Positions 1 through 5,400 of a DNA stretch of 5,419 nt are shown here, piece after piece. The translations under genes were made by a program, and so were the position numbers. Within the stretch, counting starts at the first letter, position 1, and each line of letters opens with the position of its first letter. Source of the DNA: Gemmatimonadota bacterium (lineage in GTDB: Bacteria; Gemmatimonadota; Gemmatimonadetes; Gemmatimonadales; Gemmatimonadaceae); assembly GCA_003222065.1 (NCBI GenBank), contig QHUV01000293.1:1-5419 (forward strand). The letters are read 5' to 3'. A model generated the notes under the pieces. The model made no database searches. It worked only from the letters and a program-made list of their open reading frames with translations, and was not told the DNA's origin.

Positions 1-21
1 AGCGACTTCAAATAGCAGTGG

Positions 22-37
22 TCCGAGCGAAGCGAGG
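22..37 (+). repeat. 16-nt intergenic repeat, copy 1 (TCCGAGCGAAGCGAGG)
   Basis: This 16-nt unit recurs at 196-211 with 15 of 16 bases identical and in the same orientation. Each copy sits directly before one of the two CTGACACC-type arrays. Sequences of the form CCGAGCGAAGCGAGG are common as dispersed intergenic repeats in GC-rich soil bacteria and often give rise to spurious short protein calls. The repeat is seen directly; membership of a genome-wide family is inference. Confidence 0.6.
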
Positions 38-75
38 GCCGCTGACACCGCTGACACCGCCCTGACACCGCTGAC
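36..75 (+). repeat. CTGACACC array, left arm of a 40-bp imperfect inverted repeat
   Basis: CTGA occurs at 42, 51, 62 and 71, giving spacings of 9, 11 and 9 nt and a repeating unit close to GCTGACACC. Bases 36-75 pair with the reverse complement of 217-256 without gaps: 35 of 40 positions match. The array is therefore both an internal tandem repeat and one arm of a long inverted repeat. No coding function is visible. It could be the end of a small non-autonomous mobile element, or one side of a long stem if transcribed. Confidence 0.7.
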
Positions 76-153
76 GGGCTCCGTGTACAGAGACAGCTCC
101 GCACGCCAGTGATGTGTTGCAATACGTAACGGCTAGCTGCAAGGCGAGAGGAG

Positions 154-183
154 GGGGAGCGCGCGCAACGCGCGCGCGACTCC
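154..183 (+). other. Strong GC hairpin, non-coding
   Basis: Eight continuous base pairs join 159-166 to 170-177, all G-C, around the loop AAC (167-169). An outer stem of GGGG (154-157) with CTCC (180-183) can add three Watson-Crick pairs and one G-T pair across a small internal loop. No T-run follows, so it does not look like an intrinsic terminator. It sits near the middle of the region bounded by the two inverted arms and may be part of a larger folded structure. Confidence 0.5.
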
Positions 184-195
184 AGATCGATTGGC

Positions 196-211
196 TCCGA
201 GCGCAGCGAGG
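196..211 (+). repeat. 16-nt intergenic repeat, copy 2 (TCCGAGCGCAGCGAGG)
   Basis: This copy differs from 22-37 by one base (A to C in the middle). It is in direct orientation relative to the first copy although the arrays next to the two copies are inverted relative to each other. It lies 5 nt before the right-hand array. Confidence 0.6.
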
Positions 212-216
212 AACAA

Positions 217-256
217 GTCAGTGGTCTCAGCGCCGTGTCAGCGGTTTCAGCGGCCC
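217..256 (-). repeat. CTGACACC array, right arm of the inverted repeat
   Basis: TCAG occurs at 218, 227, 238 and 247, so the spacing is 9, 11 and 9 nt, exactly mirroring the left array. The reverse complement matches 36-75 at 35 of 40 positions. Preserving both the unusual 11-nt step and the unit sequence argues that the arms come from one sequence copied in inverse orientation, not from two unrelated low-complexity tracts. Confidence 0.7.
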
Positions 257-272
257 TGCTGACCTCAACCGT

Positions 273-302
273 TCCCGATTCACGGAAGACCCCAAATTTG
301 GA
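273..302 (+). repeat. 30-nt repeat ending CCCCAAATTTGGA, upstream copy
   Basis: Starting TCCCGATTC and ending in CCCCAAATTTGGA, this element matches the reverse complement of 5370-5400 at about 27 positions once a few small gaps are allowed. Its end contains the 10-bp palindrome CCAAATTTGG (292-301). The two copies face opposite ways and bracket the four-gene block. They probably belong to a dispersed intergenic repeat family, perhaps related to the CCGAGCG repeats, which also begin TCC(C)GA and run into GAAC or GACC. Confidence 0.55.
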
Positions 303-528
303 ATGAGGTCTGATGTAAGAGCCATTGTTTAGGTCGACAGAGTACGTGGCACCCGGACGTGCCGATTGTTACATCTTGATCGTATTGGCGCCTCATTCGC
401 GACTATCCTATGCAGTTGAGCCAGTGGCGCCGTGGCCCGATCGCGATCCTGAGCCTGCGTCGCTCCCACGGCAACGGGGCTCGTGTTGCTCTGATGGCGC
501 GCCCGGCGCACCGTCGCTCGACAAGCCC
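303..528 (+). promoter_or_regulatory. Leader region upstream of the helicase gene
   Basis: These 226 nt separate the repeats from the chosen helicase start. The frame is open back to a TTG at 325, but the extra 68 residues would be rich in Pro and Arg and are unlike the helicase family. The promoter for the gene set should lie here or in the repeats. The best sigma-70-like pair seen is TTGGCG (385-390) and TATGCA (409-414) with an 18-nt spacer, which is a poor match. No riboswitch or clear operator is visible. Confidence 0.25.
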
Positions 529-2790
529 ATGAACCGAGCGCCGTACGCTCGCATTGACCGCGTCGACGCGTGGTTCGAGTCGCGCGGGTGGACGCCCTTC
601 CCATTCCAGCGCGAAGTCTGGCAAGCCTATCTCACCGGCGAGAGTGGGCTGGTGCACGCCGCAACGGGCACCGGCAAGACCCTCGCCGCCTGGCTGGGCC
701 CAGTCATCGAGGCTGCCCACGGGCCTAACGCTCCGCGCCCTACGCCCCACGGTCTGCGCGTAGTTTGGGTGACGCCACTTCGTGCGCTGGCCGCCGACAC
801 CGCGGCGTCGTTGCGCGAGCCGCTGGAGTCGTTAGGCGTGCCGTGGCAGGTCGAGACGCGAACCGGGGATACGTCGCCGGCACAGCGCGCCCGGCAGCAG
901 CGCCGGCTGCCCGAGACGCTCGTCACGACGCCGGAGAGTCTCACGCTGCTGCTGACGCGCGACGACGTCGCCGACGTCTTTCGCGATCTCCGGCTCATCG
1001 TCGTCGACGAGTGGCACGAGCTGATGGGGACGAAACGCGGCGTCCAGGTGGAGCTCGCACTGGCGCGGCTGCGCACCCTGTGTCCCGATGTGCCCACCTG
1101 GGGACTCTCGGCGACGATCGGCAACCTCGACGTCGCACTGCGAGCATTGTTAGGCTGCCGCCGGCCTAACGGGACTCCGCCAGCCGGGCGCATCATTCGC
1201 GGAGTCGAGCCAAAGCAGATCATTGTCGACGCGCTCATACCGCCCGTCATCACGCGCTTTCCCTGGGCCGGGCACCTCGGCACGCAGATGCTGCCGCAGG
1301 TTGTCGAAGCCATCGAACAGGGCGAGAGCGCCATCGTCTTTACCAACACCCGCTCGCAGACGGAGATCTGGTATCAGGCCATTCTCGGCGCGCGCCCCGA
1401 CTGGGCGGGCGTCATCGCGCTGCACCACGGATCGCTCGACAGGAAGACACGAGACTGGGTGGAGGCGGGCTTGCACACCGGACGCCTGCGTTGTGTCGTC
1501 GCGACGTCGAGCCTCGACCTCGGCGTCGACTTCTCGCCGGTCGATCGCGTGCTCCAGATCGGCAGCCCGAAGGGCGTCGCCCGCCTGCTACAGCGCGCGG
1601 GGCGGAGCGGTCACCGCCCTGGCGCGACGAGCCGAGTGACGTGTGTGCCGACGAACGCGCTCGAGCTGATCGAGGTGGCGGCGGCGCGCGACGGGATCGA
1701 GGCCGGCTCGATCGAGTCGCGACTGCCCGTCACGCGTCCACTCGACGTGCTGGCGCAGCACGTCGTGACCGTCGCGTTAGGCGGCGGCTTCCTCCCGGCC
1801 GACCTCAAAGCGGAAGTGATGGGCACGTACGCGTATTCCGCGCTCGAAGACGATGAATGGAACTGGGTGCTCGATTTCGTCTCGAGCGGTGGTGAGGCGC
1901 TGCACGCGTATCCGGAGTATGCACGCGTTGTCGTCCGTGAGGGGCGCTGGGTGGTGGAGAGCAGCTTTCTCGCACGGCCGCGCTGGCAAGGAAGCCGATT
2001 GCCGATGTCGGACTCCCTCGCCGCCATGCTCCGGGAGCGATTCGGCGAGGCCGCGCGCGGGGAGCTTCGCGGCGCGGAGATGAACGCGCTCCGTCCGCTA
2101 TTCGACGTTCAGGCCCGATGGTCACGAATTCCGGAGCCCAATCAACTTCTCATCGAGCGCGTCAAGACGCGCGAGGGCCATCACTTATTCTGGTTTCCGT
2201 TCGAGGGGCGTCTCGTTCACGAGGGGCTCGCCGCGCTGATGGCGTATCGCATTGCCCGCATCGCGCCAATCACGTTTACGATGTCGGCGAACGATTACGG
2301 CTTCGAGCTGCTGTCGGTGGATGCGTCACCGGTGGAGATGGCGCTTGCGCACGGCCTGCTCTCGCCGCAGTCGCTCCTCGAAGACGTGCCCGCGTCCCTC
2401 AACGCGACGGAAATGGCGAAGCGACAGTTCCGCGAGATCGCGCGCGTGGCGGGGCTCGTCTTTCCTGGTCTGCCGCGGTCCGGCAAGACCGCGCGTCAGC
2501 TGCAAGCCTCGTCAAGTCTCTTCTTCGACGTCTTCCGGCGCTATGATCCCAACAATCTCCTATTGTCGCAGGCCCATCGCGAGGTGCTCGAGCGCCAGCT
2601 GGAATCCTCCCGTTTGGGACGCACGCTCGAGCGGTTGTCGCAAGCGCAAGTTGTCATCACCGAGCCAAAGCGCGTGACGCCCCTCGCGTTTCCATTGTTG
2701 GTCGATCGCACGCGCGAGCGCGTCTCGTCGGAGTCCGTGACCGATCGTATTCAGCGCATGCAGATCGCGCTGGAGAAGGCGGCCGGGTGA
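529..2790 (+). CDS. Ligase-associated DNA damage response DEXH box helicase (Lhr-Core type)
   Basis: This superfamily 2 helicase of 753 residues belongs to the Lhr-Core group found in bacterial DNA-repair clusters with an ATP-dependent ligase; characterised relatives are ATP-driven 3'-5' translocases that unwind RNA:DNA or DNA duplexes. Motifs visible: Walker A ATGTGKT (45-51), Ia TPLRALA (82-88), Ib TTPESL (133-138), Walker B box DEWH (160-163), SAT (194-196), VFTNTRSQTE (270-279), VATSSLDLGVDF (324-335) and QRAGRSGH (355-362). The C-terminal region carries the family-typical PYD-like RPLDVLAQH (403-411) and RYDPNNLLL (671-679). ATG 529 was chosen because MNRAPYARID followed by RGWTPFPFQ matches family N termini, although no good ribosome binding site precedes it; TTG 325 would add 68 unlikely residues. 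Around residues 481-486 (LARPRW) about 70 residues usual for the family seem to be absent. The next gene, pdeM, starts 4 nt downstream. Confidence 0.93.
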   Translation: MNRAPYARIDRVDAWFESRGWTPFPFQREVWQAYLTGESGLVHAATGTGKTLAAWLGPVIEAAHGPNAPRPTPHGLRVVWVTPLRALAADTAASLREPLESLGVPWQVETRTGDTSPAQRARQQRRLPETLVTTPESLTLLLTRDDVADVFRDLRLIVVDEWHELMGTKRGVQVELALARLRTLCPDVPTWGLSATIGNLDVALRALLGCRRPNGTPPAGRIIRGVEPKQIIVDALIPPVITRFPWAGHLGTQMLPQVVEAIEQGESAIVFTNTRSQTEIWYQAILGARPDWAGVIALHHGSLDRKTRDWVEAGLHTGRLRCVVATSSLDLGVDFSPVDRVLQIGSPKGVARLLQRAGRSGHRPGATSRVTCVPTNALELIEVAAARDGIEAGSIESRLPVTRPLDVLAQHVVTVALGGGFLPADLKAEVMGTYAYSALEDDEWNWVLDFVSSGGEALHAYPEYARVVVREGRWVVESSFLARPRWQGSRLPMSDSLAAMLRERFGEAARGELRGAEMNALRPLFDVQARWSRIPEPNQLLIERVKTREGHHLFWFPFEGRLVHEGLAALMAYRIARIAPITFTMSANDYGFELLSVDASPVEMALAHGLLSPQSLLEDVPASLNATEMAKRQFREIARVAGLVFPGLPRSGKTARQLQASSSLFFDVFRRYDPNNLLLSQAHREVLERQLESSRLGRTLERLSQAQVVITEPKRVTPLAFPLLVDRTRERVSSESVTDRIQRMQIALEKAAG
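1149..1170. repeat. Inverted pair GTTAGGC / GCCTAAC inside the helicase gene
   Basis: GTTAGGC (1149-1155) and its exact reverse complement GCCTAAC (1164-1170) are separated by 8 nt. They encode part of LLGCRRPN in the helicase, in a weakly conserved linker after the first RecA-like domain. Both halves are copies of the hexamer that is over-represented across the window. The pair could form a 7-bp hairpin in the message. Confidence 0.55.
2785..2790 (+). promoter_or_regulatory. Ribosome binding site GGGTGA for pdeM
   Basis: GGGTGA overlaps the helicase stop codon and ends 4 nt before the pdeM ATG. It resembles the GGTGA part of the AGGAGGTGATC consensus. It supports ATG 2795 as the start and suggests that pdeM is translated by ribosomes finishing the helicase. 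Confidence 0.45.
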
Positions 2791-2794
2791 CACG

Positions 2795-3484
2795 ATGACC
2801 GAGTCCGCGATCGACCGACGCGAGGTCAGCATCGAAATCGCCGGCGAGCACGTGTCGCTCATGGCGGAGCACGCCCTGTACTGGCCGCGCACGTCGACGC
2901 TGCTCATCGCCGACGCGCACTTCGGCAAAGCCGCGACCTTCCGCGCCGGCGGGATCTTCGTGCCCCGCGGGACGACGACGAATGCGTTGACCCGTCTCGA
3001 TGACGCGCTCGCGCGGACCAATGCGGCGCGCCTGATCTTCCTCGGTGACCTGCTACATGCACGGGAAGGCCGCTCGCCGGAGACGTTAGGCGTCGTCGGC
3101 GAGTGGCGCGCGACGCACGCGAAGCTCGAGGTCATACTCGTGCGGGGCAATCACGATCGCAGCGCCGGGGACCCGCCTGAGTCGTTAGGTATCGCCTGCG
3201 TCGACGCGCCGATGCTCGATGGACCATTCGCCTTTGCCCATCACCCGGTGACGATCGAGGGGCGCTACGTTCTCGCTGGCCACGTACATCCCGCGGCGCG
3301 GCTGAGCGGTCCTGGCCGGCAGCACGAGCGCCTGCCGTGCTTCTGGATTCGTCACGCCGGTGCCGTCCTGCCAGCATTCGGTGATTTTACTGGCCTTGGT
3401 GATATTGATCTGCTGGACGGAGATCGCATCTTCGCGATTGTCGGTGAATCGGTTCTACCGGTGTCGGTTCAGAGTCAGCCATGA
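2795..3484 (+). CDS. pdeM: Ligase-associated DNA damage response endonuclease PdeM
   Basis: PdeM is a calcineurin-like metallophosphoesterase, a manganese-dependent DNA nuclease and phosphodiesterase encoded with Lhr-Core helicases in bacterial repair clusters. The 229-residue product is of usual family length. The five metal-binding motifs are present in order: D40-A-H42 in LLIADAHFGKAATFRAGG, GD (84-85) in FLGDLLHAR, GNHD (118-121), H149-H150 in FAHHP, and GHVHP (162-166). The family-typical RLPCFW (179-184) and LPAFGDFTG (192-200) follow. There is no signal peptide, so it acts in the cytoplasm. It starts 4 nt after the helicase stop, and its own stop overlaps the next start codon by ATGA (3481-3484). 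This arrangement indicates co-transcription and probable translational coupling. Its known partners, a ligase and a beta-lactamase-fold exonuclease, are not seen here. Identification is strong; in vivo substrate is unknown. Confidence 0.93.
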   Translation: MTESAIDRREVSIEIAGEHVSLMAEHALYWPRTSTLLIADAHFGKAATFRAGGIFVPRGTTTNALTRLDDALARTNAARLIFLGDLLHAREGRSPETLGVVGEWRATHAKLEVILVRGNHDRSAGDPPESLGIACVDAPMLDGPFAFAHHPVTIEGRYVLAGHVHPAARLSGPGRQHERLPCFWIRHAGAVLPAFGDFTGLGDIDLLDGDRIFAIVGESVLPVSVQSQP

Positions 3485-4479
3485 AAATCATGCGGGCACT
3501 TGTTGCTGGAATCGTCGTCGTGGGCGTCGCGAGCGCCGGACATCGAGCGTCCGCGCAGAGCCCACGCATCGACATCGCCAATGCGATTGCTTGGCTGCCA
3601 TCAAACACCGAGACGTTGATCGTCGCGAAGGGACCGATCGATCTGGGCGAGACCGCGGACGCGCTGAGCGACCTGTCAGGCCACCTTGCGCGGTCAGTCG
3701 CCGGCGGGCCACTCGGCGACGCGAAAGGCGACGTCTTCCGGCTACTCAGCGGCGCGCACATCAGGTTCGCGGTGGAGGGTTCTCGCGCCTTCCGCGCGCC
3801 GCGCGGGCTTGGTCTCGGGCCCTACGAGGGATGCCACATCCTCGCGTTCGAGAACGTGGACGGACCGGTGATCGACCGGTTCATGAGCGCTCTCGAAACA
3901 GCCGGGGCGGCAGCGACGAGGATCGCGGGTGTCGACGCCGTGTTGGTGAAGTGGCGCGCCGAGGAGGACGAGTGGTCAGCCTTCGTCGTTCGGGCGCGGC
4001 CGGACGTGATCGTCATCGCGACAAGTGAGCGTATGCTAACGGAGGTGCTCGACAGAGCCCAGCGCGGCGGGGGCGGGCGCGCTTTTCCGCGGAGCCTCCA
4101 GGAATGGGCGGGTGTGGACACGTCGGCGAGTGTCTGGGCGATCCGTCATTACGTCCCTGAGGGCAGTCGGTCGGATCCGACCTCGCCCCTAACGAGTGAA
4201 CAGCGTCCGGCGAACGAACCCGACACGCTCGCCGTGGGAATGGCGGTCAGCGTCGGTGGGCGCCCTGGTAAGTTCGTCGCCCATTACTACTCTACTAATT
4301 CTCAAGCTCAGGCCATTGCGCGGCGACTGTGGAGTCATCCGCGAGAGGGCTTGACGCCCCTGTTTGCGTCTGGGCCGAAGGGCGATGTGCGCATCTCCGG
4401 AGCACCGCGGAGTGCCGATGGGCGGTCGATGCTGGCGCTGGTTCTGTTGGCCGCGCTCGGCCACGCCATCTATATCTGA
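3481..4479 (+). CDS. Secreted protein of unknown function with C-terminal hydrophobic segment
   Basis: I do not recognise a named family. The 332-residue product starts MKIMRALVAGIVVVGVASAG, a short basic start with a hydrophobic core, followed by ASA-QSP, a plausible signal peptidase I site after residue 25. The mature part begins with an AWLPSNTETLIVAKGP motif (37-52), of a kind I associate with exported hypothetical proteins of environmental bacteria. It alternates predicted strands and helices, with HILAFENVDGP (119-129) and DVIVIATSERML (175-186). The last 16 residues (MLALVLLAALGHAIYI) are hydrophobic and may form a membrane anchor or a buried C-terminal strand or helix. No lipobox, catalytic motif or cysteine pair stands out. 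The ATG overlaps the pdeM stop codon (ATGA), so translation is probably coupled, though a role in DNA repair would be odd for an exported protein. Confidence 0.85.
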   Translation: MKIMRALVAGIVVVGVASAGHRASAQSPRIDIANAIAWLPSNTETLIVAKGPIDLGETADALSDLSGHLARSVAGGPLGDAKGDVFRLLSGAHIRFAVEGSRAFRAPRGLGLGPYEGCHILAFENVDGPVIDRFMSALETAGAAATRIAGVDAVLVKWRAEEDEWSAFVVRARPDVIVIATSERMLTEVLDRAQRGGGGRAFPRSLQEWAGVDTSASVWAIRHYVPEGSRSDPTSPLTSEQRPANEPDTLAVGMAVSVGGRPGKFVAHYYSTNSQAQAIARRLWSHPREGLTPLFASGPKGDVRISGAPRSADGRSMLALVLLAALGHAIYI

Positions 4480-4484
4480 GCGTT

Positions 4485-5339
4485 ATGCACGGAGAGCTTG
4501 CTGAGTTGGTTGCCCTCGCTGCGTATGGCTCGGTTTACCTCGCCGATAATGCGCCAGCGCCGCCAGAGCTCTTCCCGACCGCTTCGGTGTTCAAATACAC
4601 GAACGGTGTGGAATTCCACCGTTCGGCCAGACGATTCGGTGTGTTGCCCACGAACATCGTCGTCGGCAGTAGCTGTGCGGCCTGGTATTCGGACCTTCGC
4701 AATCGAGGCGCCGTCTCGCTGCGCCTAGCCCGCGTCGACAGCGCGGCGCGCACGGGAGAATTTCCGGCGCTCCCGGCACACGTCGCCACCGCCTTCGCGA
4801 ACGGCGTGCCGGCAGCACTGGTGGCTCACTTCGGCGAGCAGTCGCGAGAGTCATGGACGGGCAACTGGGCCGTGACAATTCCAAAGCATCCCGAGCAACG
4901 GATCTGGAGCGCCCGGTTTCATGGATCGCCGACCGACATCACGCTTCGCGAGGGACCATCGCTGAACGCGGCAACGCAGCGGTTGGACCGTGCTCTCGCA
5001 GAAGTCTCCGCGTTTGCGGCGGGTCACAGCCTGTTAGAGGATTGGAACAAGGTATTTCTCACGGCACGTGCGCTGCTCTCTTCGAATGCGCCGGAGATTC
5101 CCTACCATCCCGACATGCTTCCGCCTAACGGTTACAGCCTGACGGCGCGTCGACTGGTCGCCGCCGCCAGCGCCGCGTGGGTTTTCGGCGGCATGGGCTC
5201 GTGGAACGACATCGCCGTCGGGGACCCGGTGCGATATCAGGTCGTGACCGCGGAGCTGTTCGAGGCAGTATTCGATGCGGTCCTCGCGGGCACGAACTCC
5301 GGCGGGGTCGCGACCAAAACAGCCCGCAGCCGCAACTAA
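4485..5339 (+). CDS. Conserved-looking hypothetical protein, probably cytoplasmic
   Basis: I do not recognise this 284-residue protein. ATG 4485 lies 5 nt after the preceding stop and is preferred over GTG 4329, which would overlap the upstream gene by 151 nt and add 52 low-quality residues; no clear Shine-Dalgarno is seen, which fits coupled translation. There is no signal peptide or membrane segment. The N-terminal part (HGELAELVALAAYGSVYLA) looks helical, the middle (110-160) alternates strands and includes W125, W129 and W141, and the C-terminal third has helices at about 162-200, 217-236 and 254-269. The motif FGGMGSWNDI (234-243) is distinctive and may be a family signature. The Ala- and Arg-rich tail after 270 is probably disordered. 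Base composition and third-position GC match the upstream genes, so it is likely a genuine last gene of the unit. Confidence 0.75.
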   Translation: MHGELAELVALAAYGSVYLADNAPAPPELFPTASVFKYTNGVEFHRSARRFGVLPTNIVVGSSCAAWYSDLRNRGAVSLRLARVDSAARTGEFPALPAHVATAFANGVPAALVAHFGEQSRESWTGNWAVTIPKHPEQRIWSARFHGSPTDITLREGPSLNAATQRLDRALAEVSAFAAGHSLLEDWNKVFLTARALLSSNAPEIPYHPDMLPPNGYSLTARRLVAAASAAWVFGGMGSWNDIAVGDPVRYQVVTAELFEAVFDAVLAGTNSGGVATKTARSRN

Positions 5340-5369
5340 CGCATCGCTCCTTCGACCTAACGTTTACCC
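5340..5369. other. Short non-coding gap after the last gene
   Basis: Thirty bases between the stop codon and the downstream repeat copy include CCTAACG (5356-5362), one of the ten copies of the enriched hexamer. No convincing intrinsic terminator is present: the only stem is ACCC (5366-5369) with GGGT (5378-5381), too short to be persuasive. Confidence 0.3.
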
Positions 5370-5400
5370 TCCAATTTGGGTTCTTCGCGGAATTTCGGGA
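5370..5400 (-). repeat. 30-nt repeat, downstream copy in reverse orientation
   Basis: Read on the - strand it begins TCCCGAAATTCCGCGAAG and ends AACCCAAATTGGA. It matches 273-302 at about 27 positions with small gaps, including the shared GAAGA, CCCAAATT and GGA blocks. It lies 30 nt after the stop of the last gene. The pair therefore encloses the whole four-gene block in inverse orientation. Confidence 0.55.

Larger units (their letters stand above)
76..216. other. 141-nt centre between inverted repeat arms, non-coding
   Basis: No credible gene lies here. The stretch contains a strong GC hairpin (154-183), a weak possible stem TTGCA/TGCAA (117-121 with 138-142) enclosing the palindrome GCTAGC (132-137), and the second 16-nt repeat (196-211). 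No tRNA cloverleaf or recognised riboswitch was found. A 72-residue open frame starting at 114 runs through the repeats and is treated as spurious. If the flanking arms pair in RNA, this would be a large structured loop, which is inference. Confidence 0.45.

Noticed and set aside
76..216. tRNA or known riboswitch
   Set aside because: No cloverleaf with acceptor and T-arm sequences and no recognised aptamer core was found.
36..256. CRISPR array
   Set aside because: Units are about 9 nt with no constant repeat of 24-40 nt and no spacers.
114..332. 72-residue + strand open frame in the repeat region
   Set aside because: It runs through the GC hairpin, the 16-nt repeat, the right array and the 30-nt repeat; its composition (Arg-rich, SGFSG from the array) is what repeats produce, not a protein.
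627..1349. 240-residue - strand open frame opposite the helicase
   Set aside because: It is antisense to conserved helicase motifs, rich in Ser, Arg and Thr, and is a normal shadow of GC-rich coding sequence.
2560..3150. 196-residue - strand open frame across the helicase-pdeM junction
   Set aside because: It overlaps two well supported genes on the opposite strand and has no recognisable motif.
3360..4028. 222-residue + strand open frame overlapping pdeM and the secreted protein gene
   Set aside because: Very Arg-rich, out of frame with both supported genes, no domain.
4329..4484. GTG 4329 as start of the last gene
   Set aside because: It would overlap the upstream gene by 151 nt and add residues with shadow-like composition; ATG 4485 fits the tight 5-nt spacing.
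5366..5381. Intrinsic terminator after the last gene
   Set aside because: The stem is only 4 bp (ACCC with GGGT) with an 8-nt loop and no following T-run.
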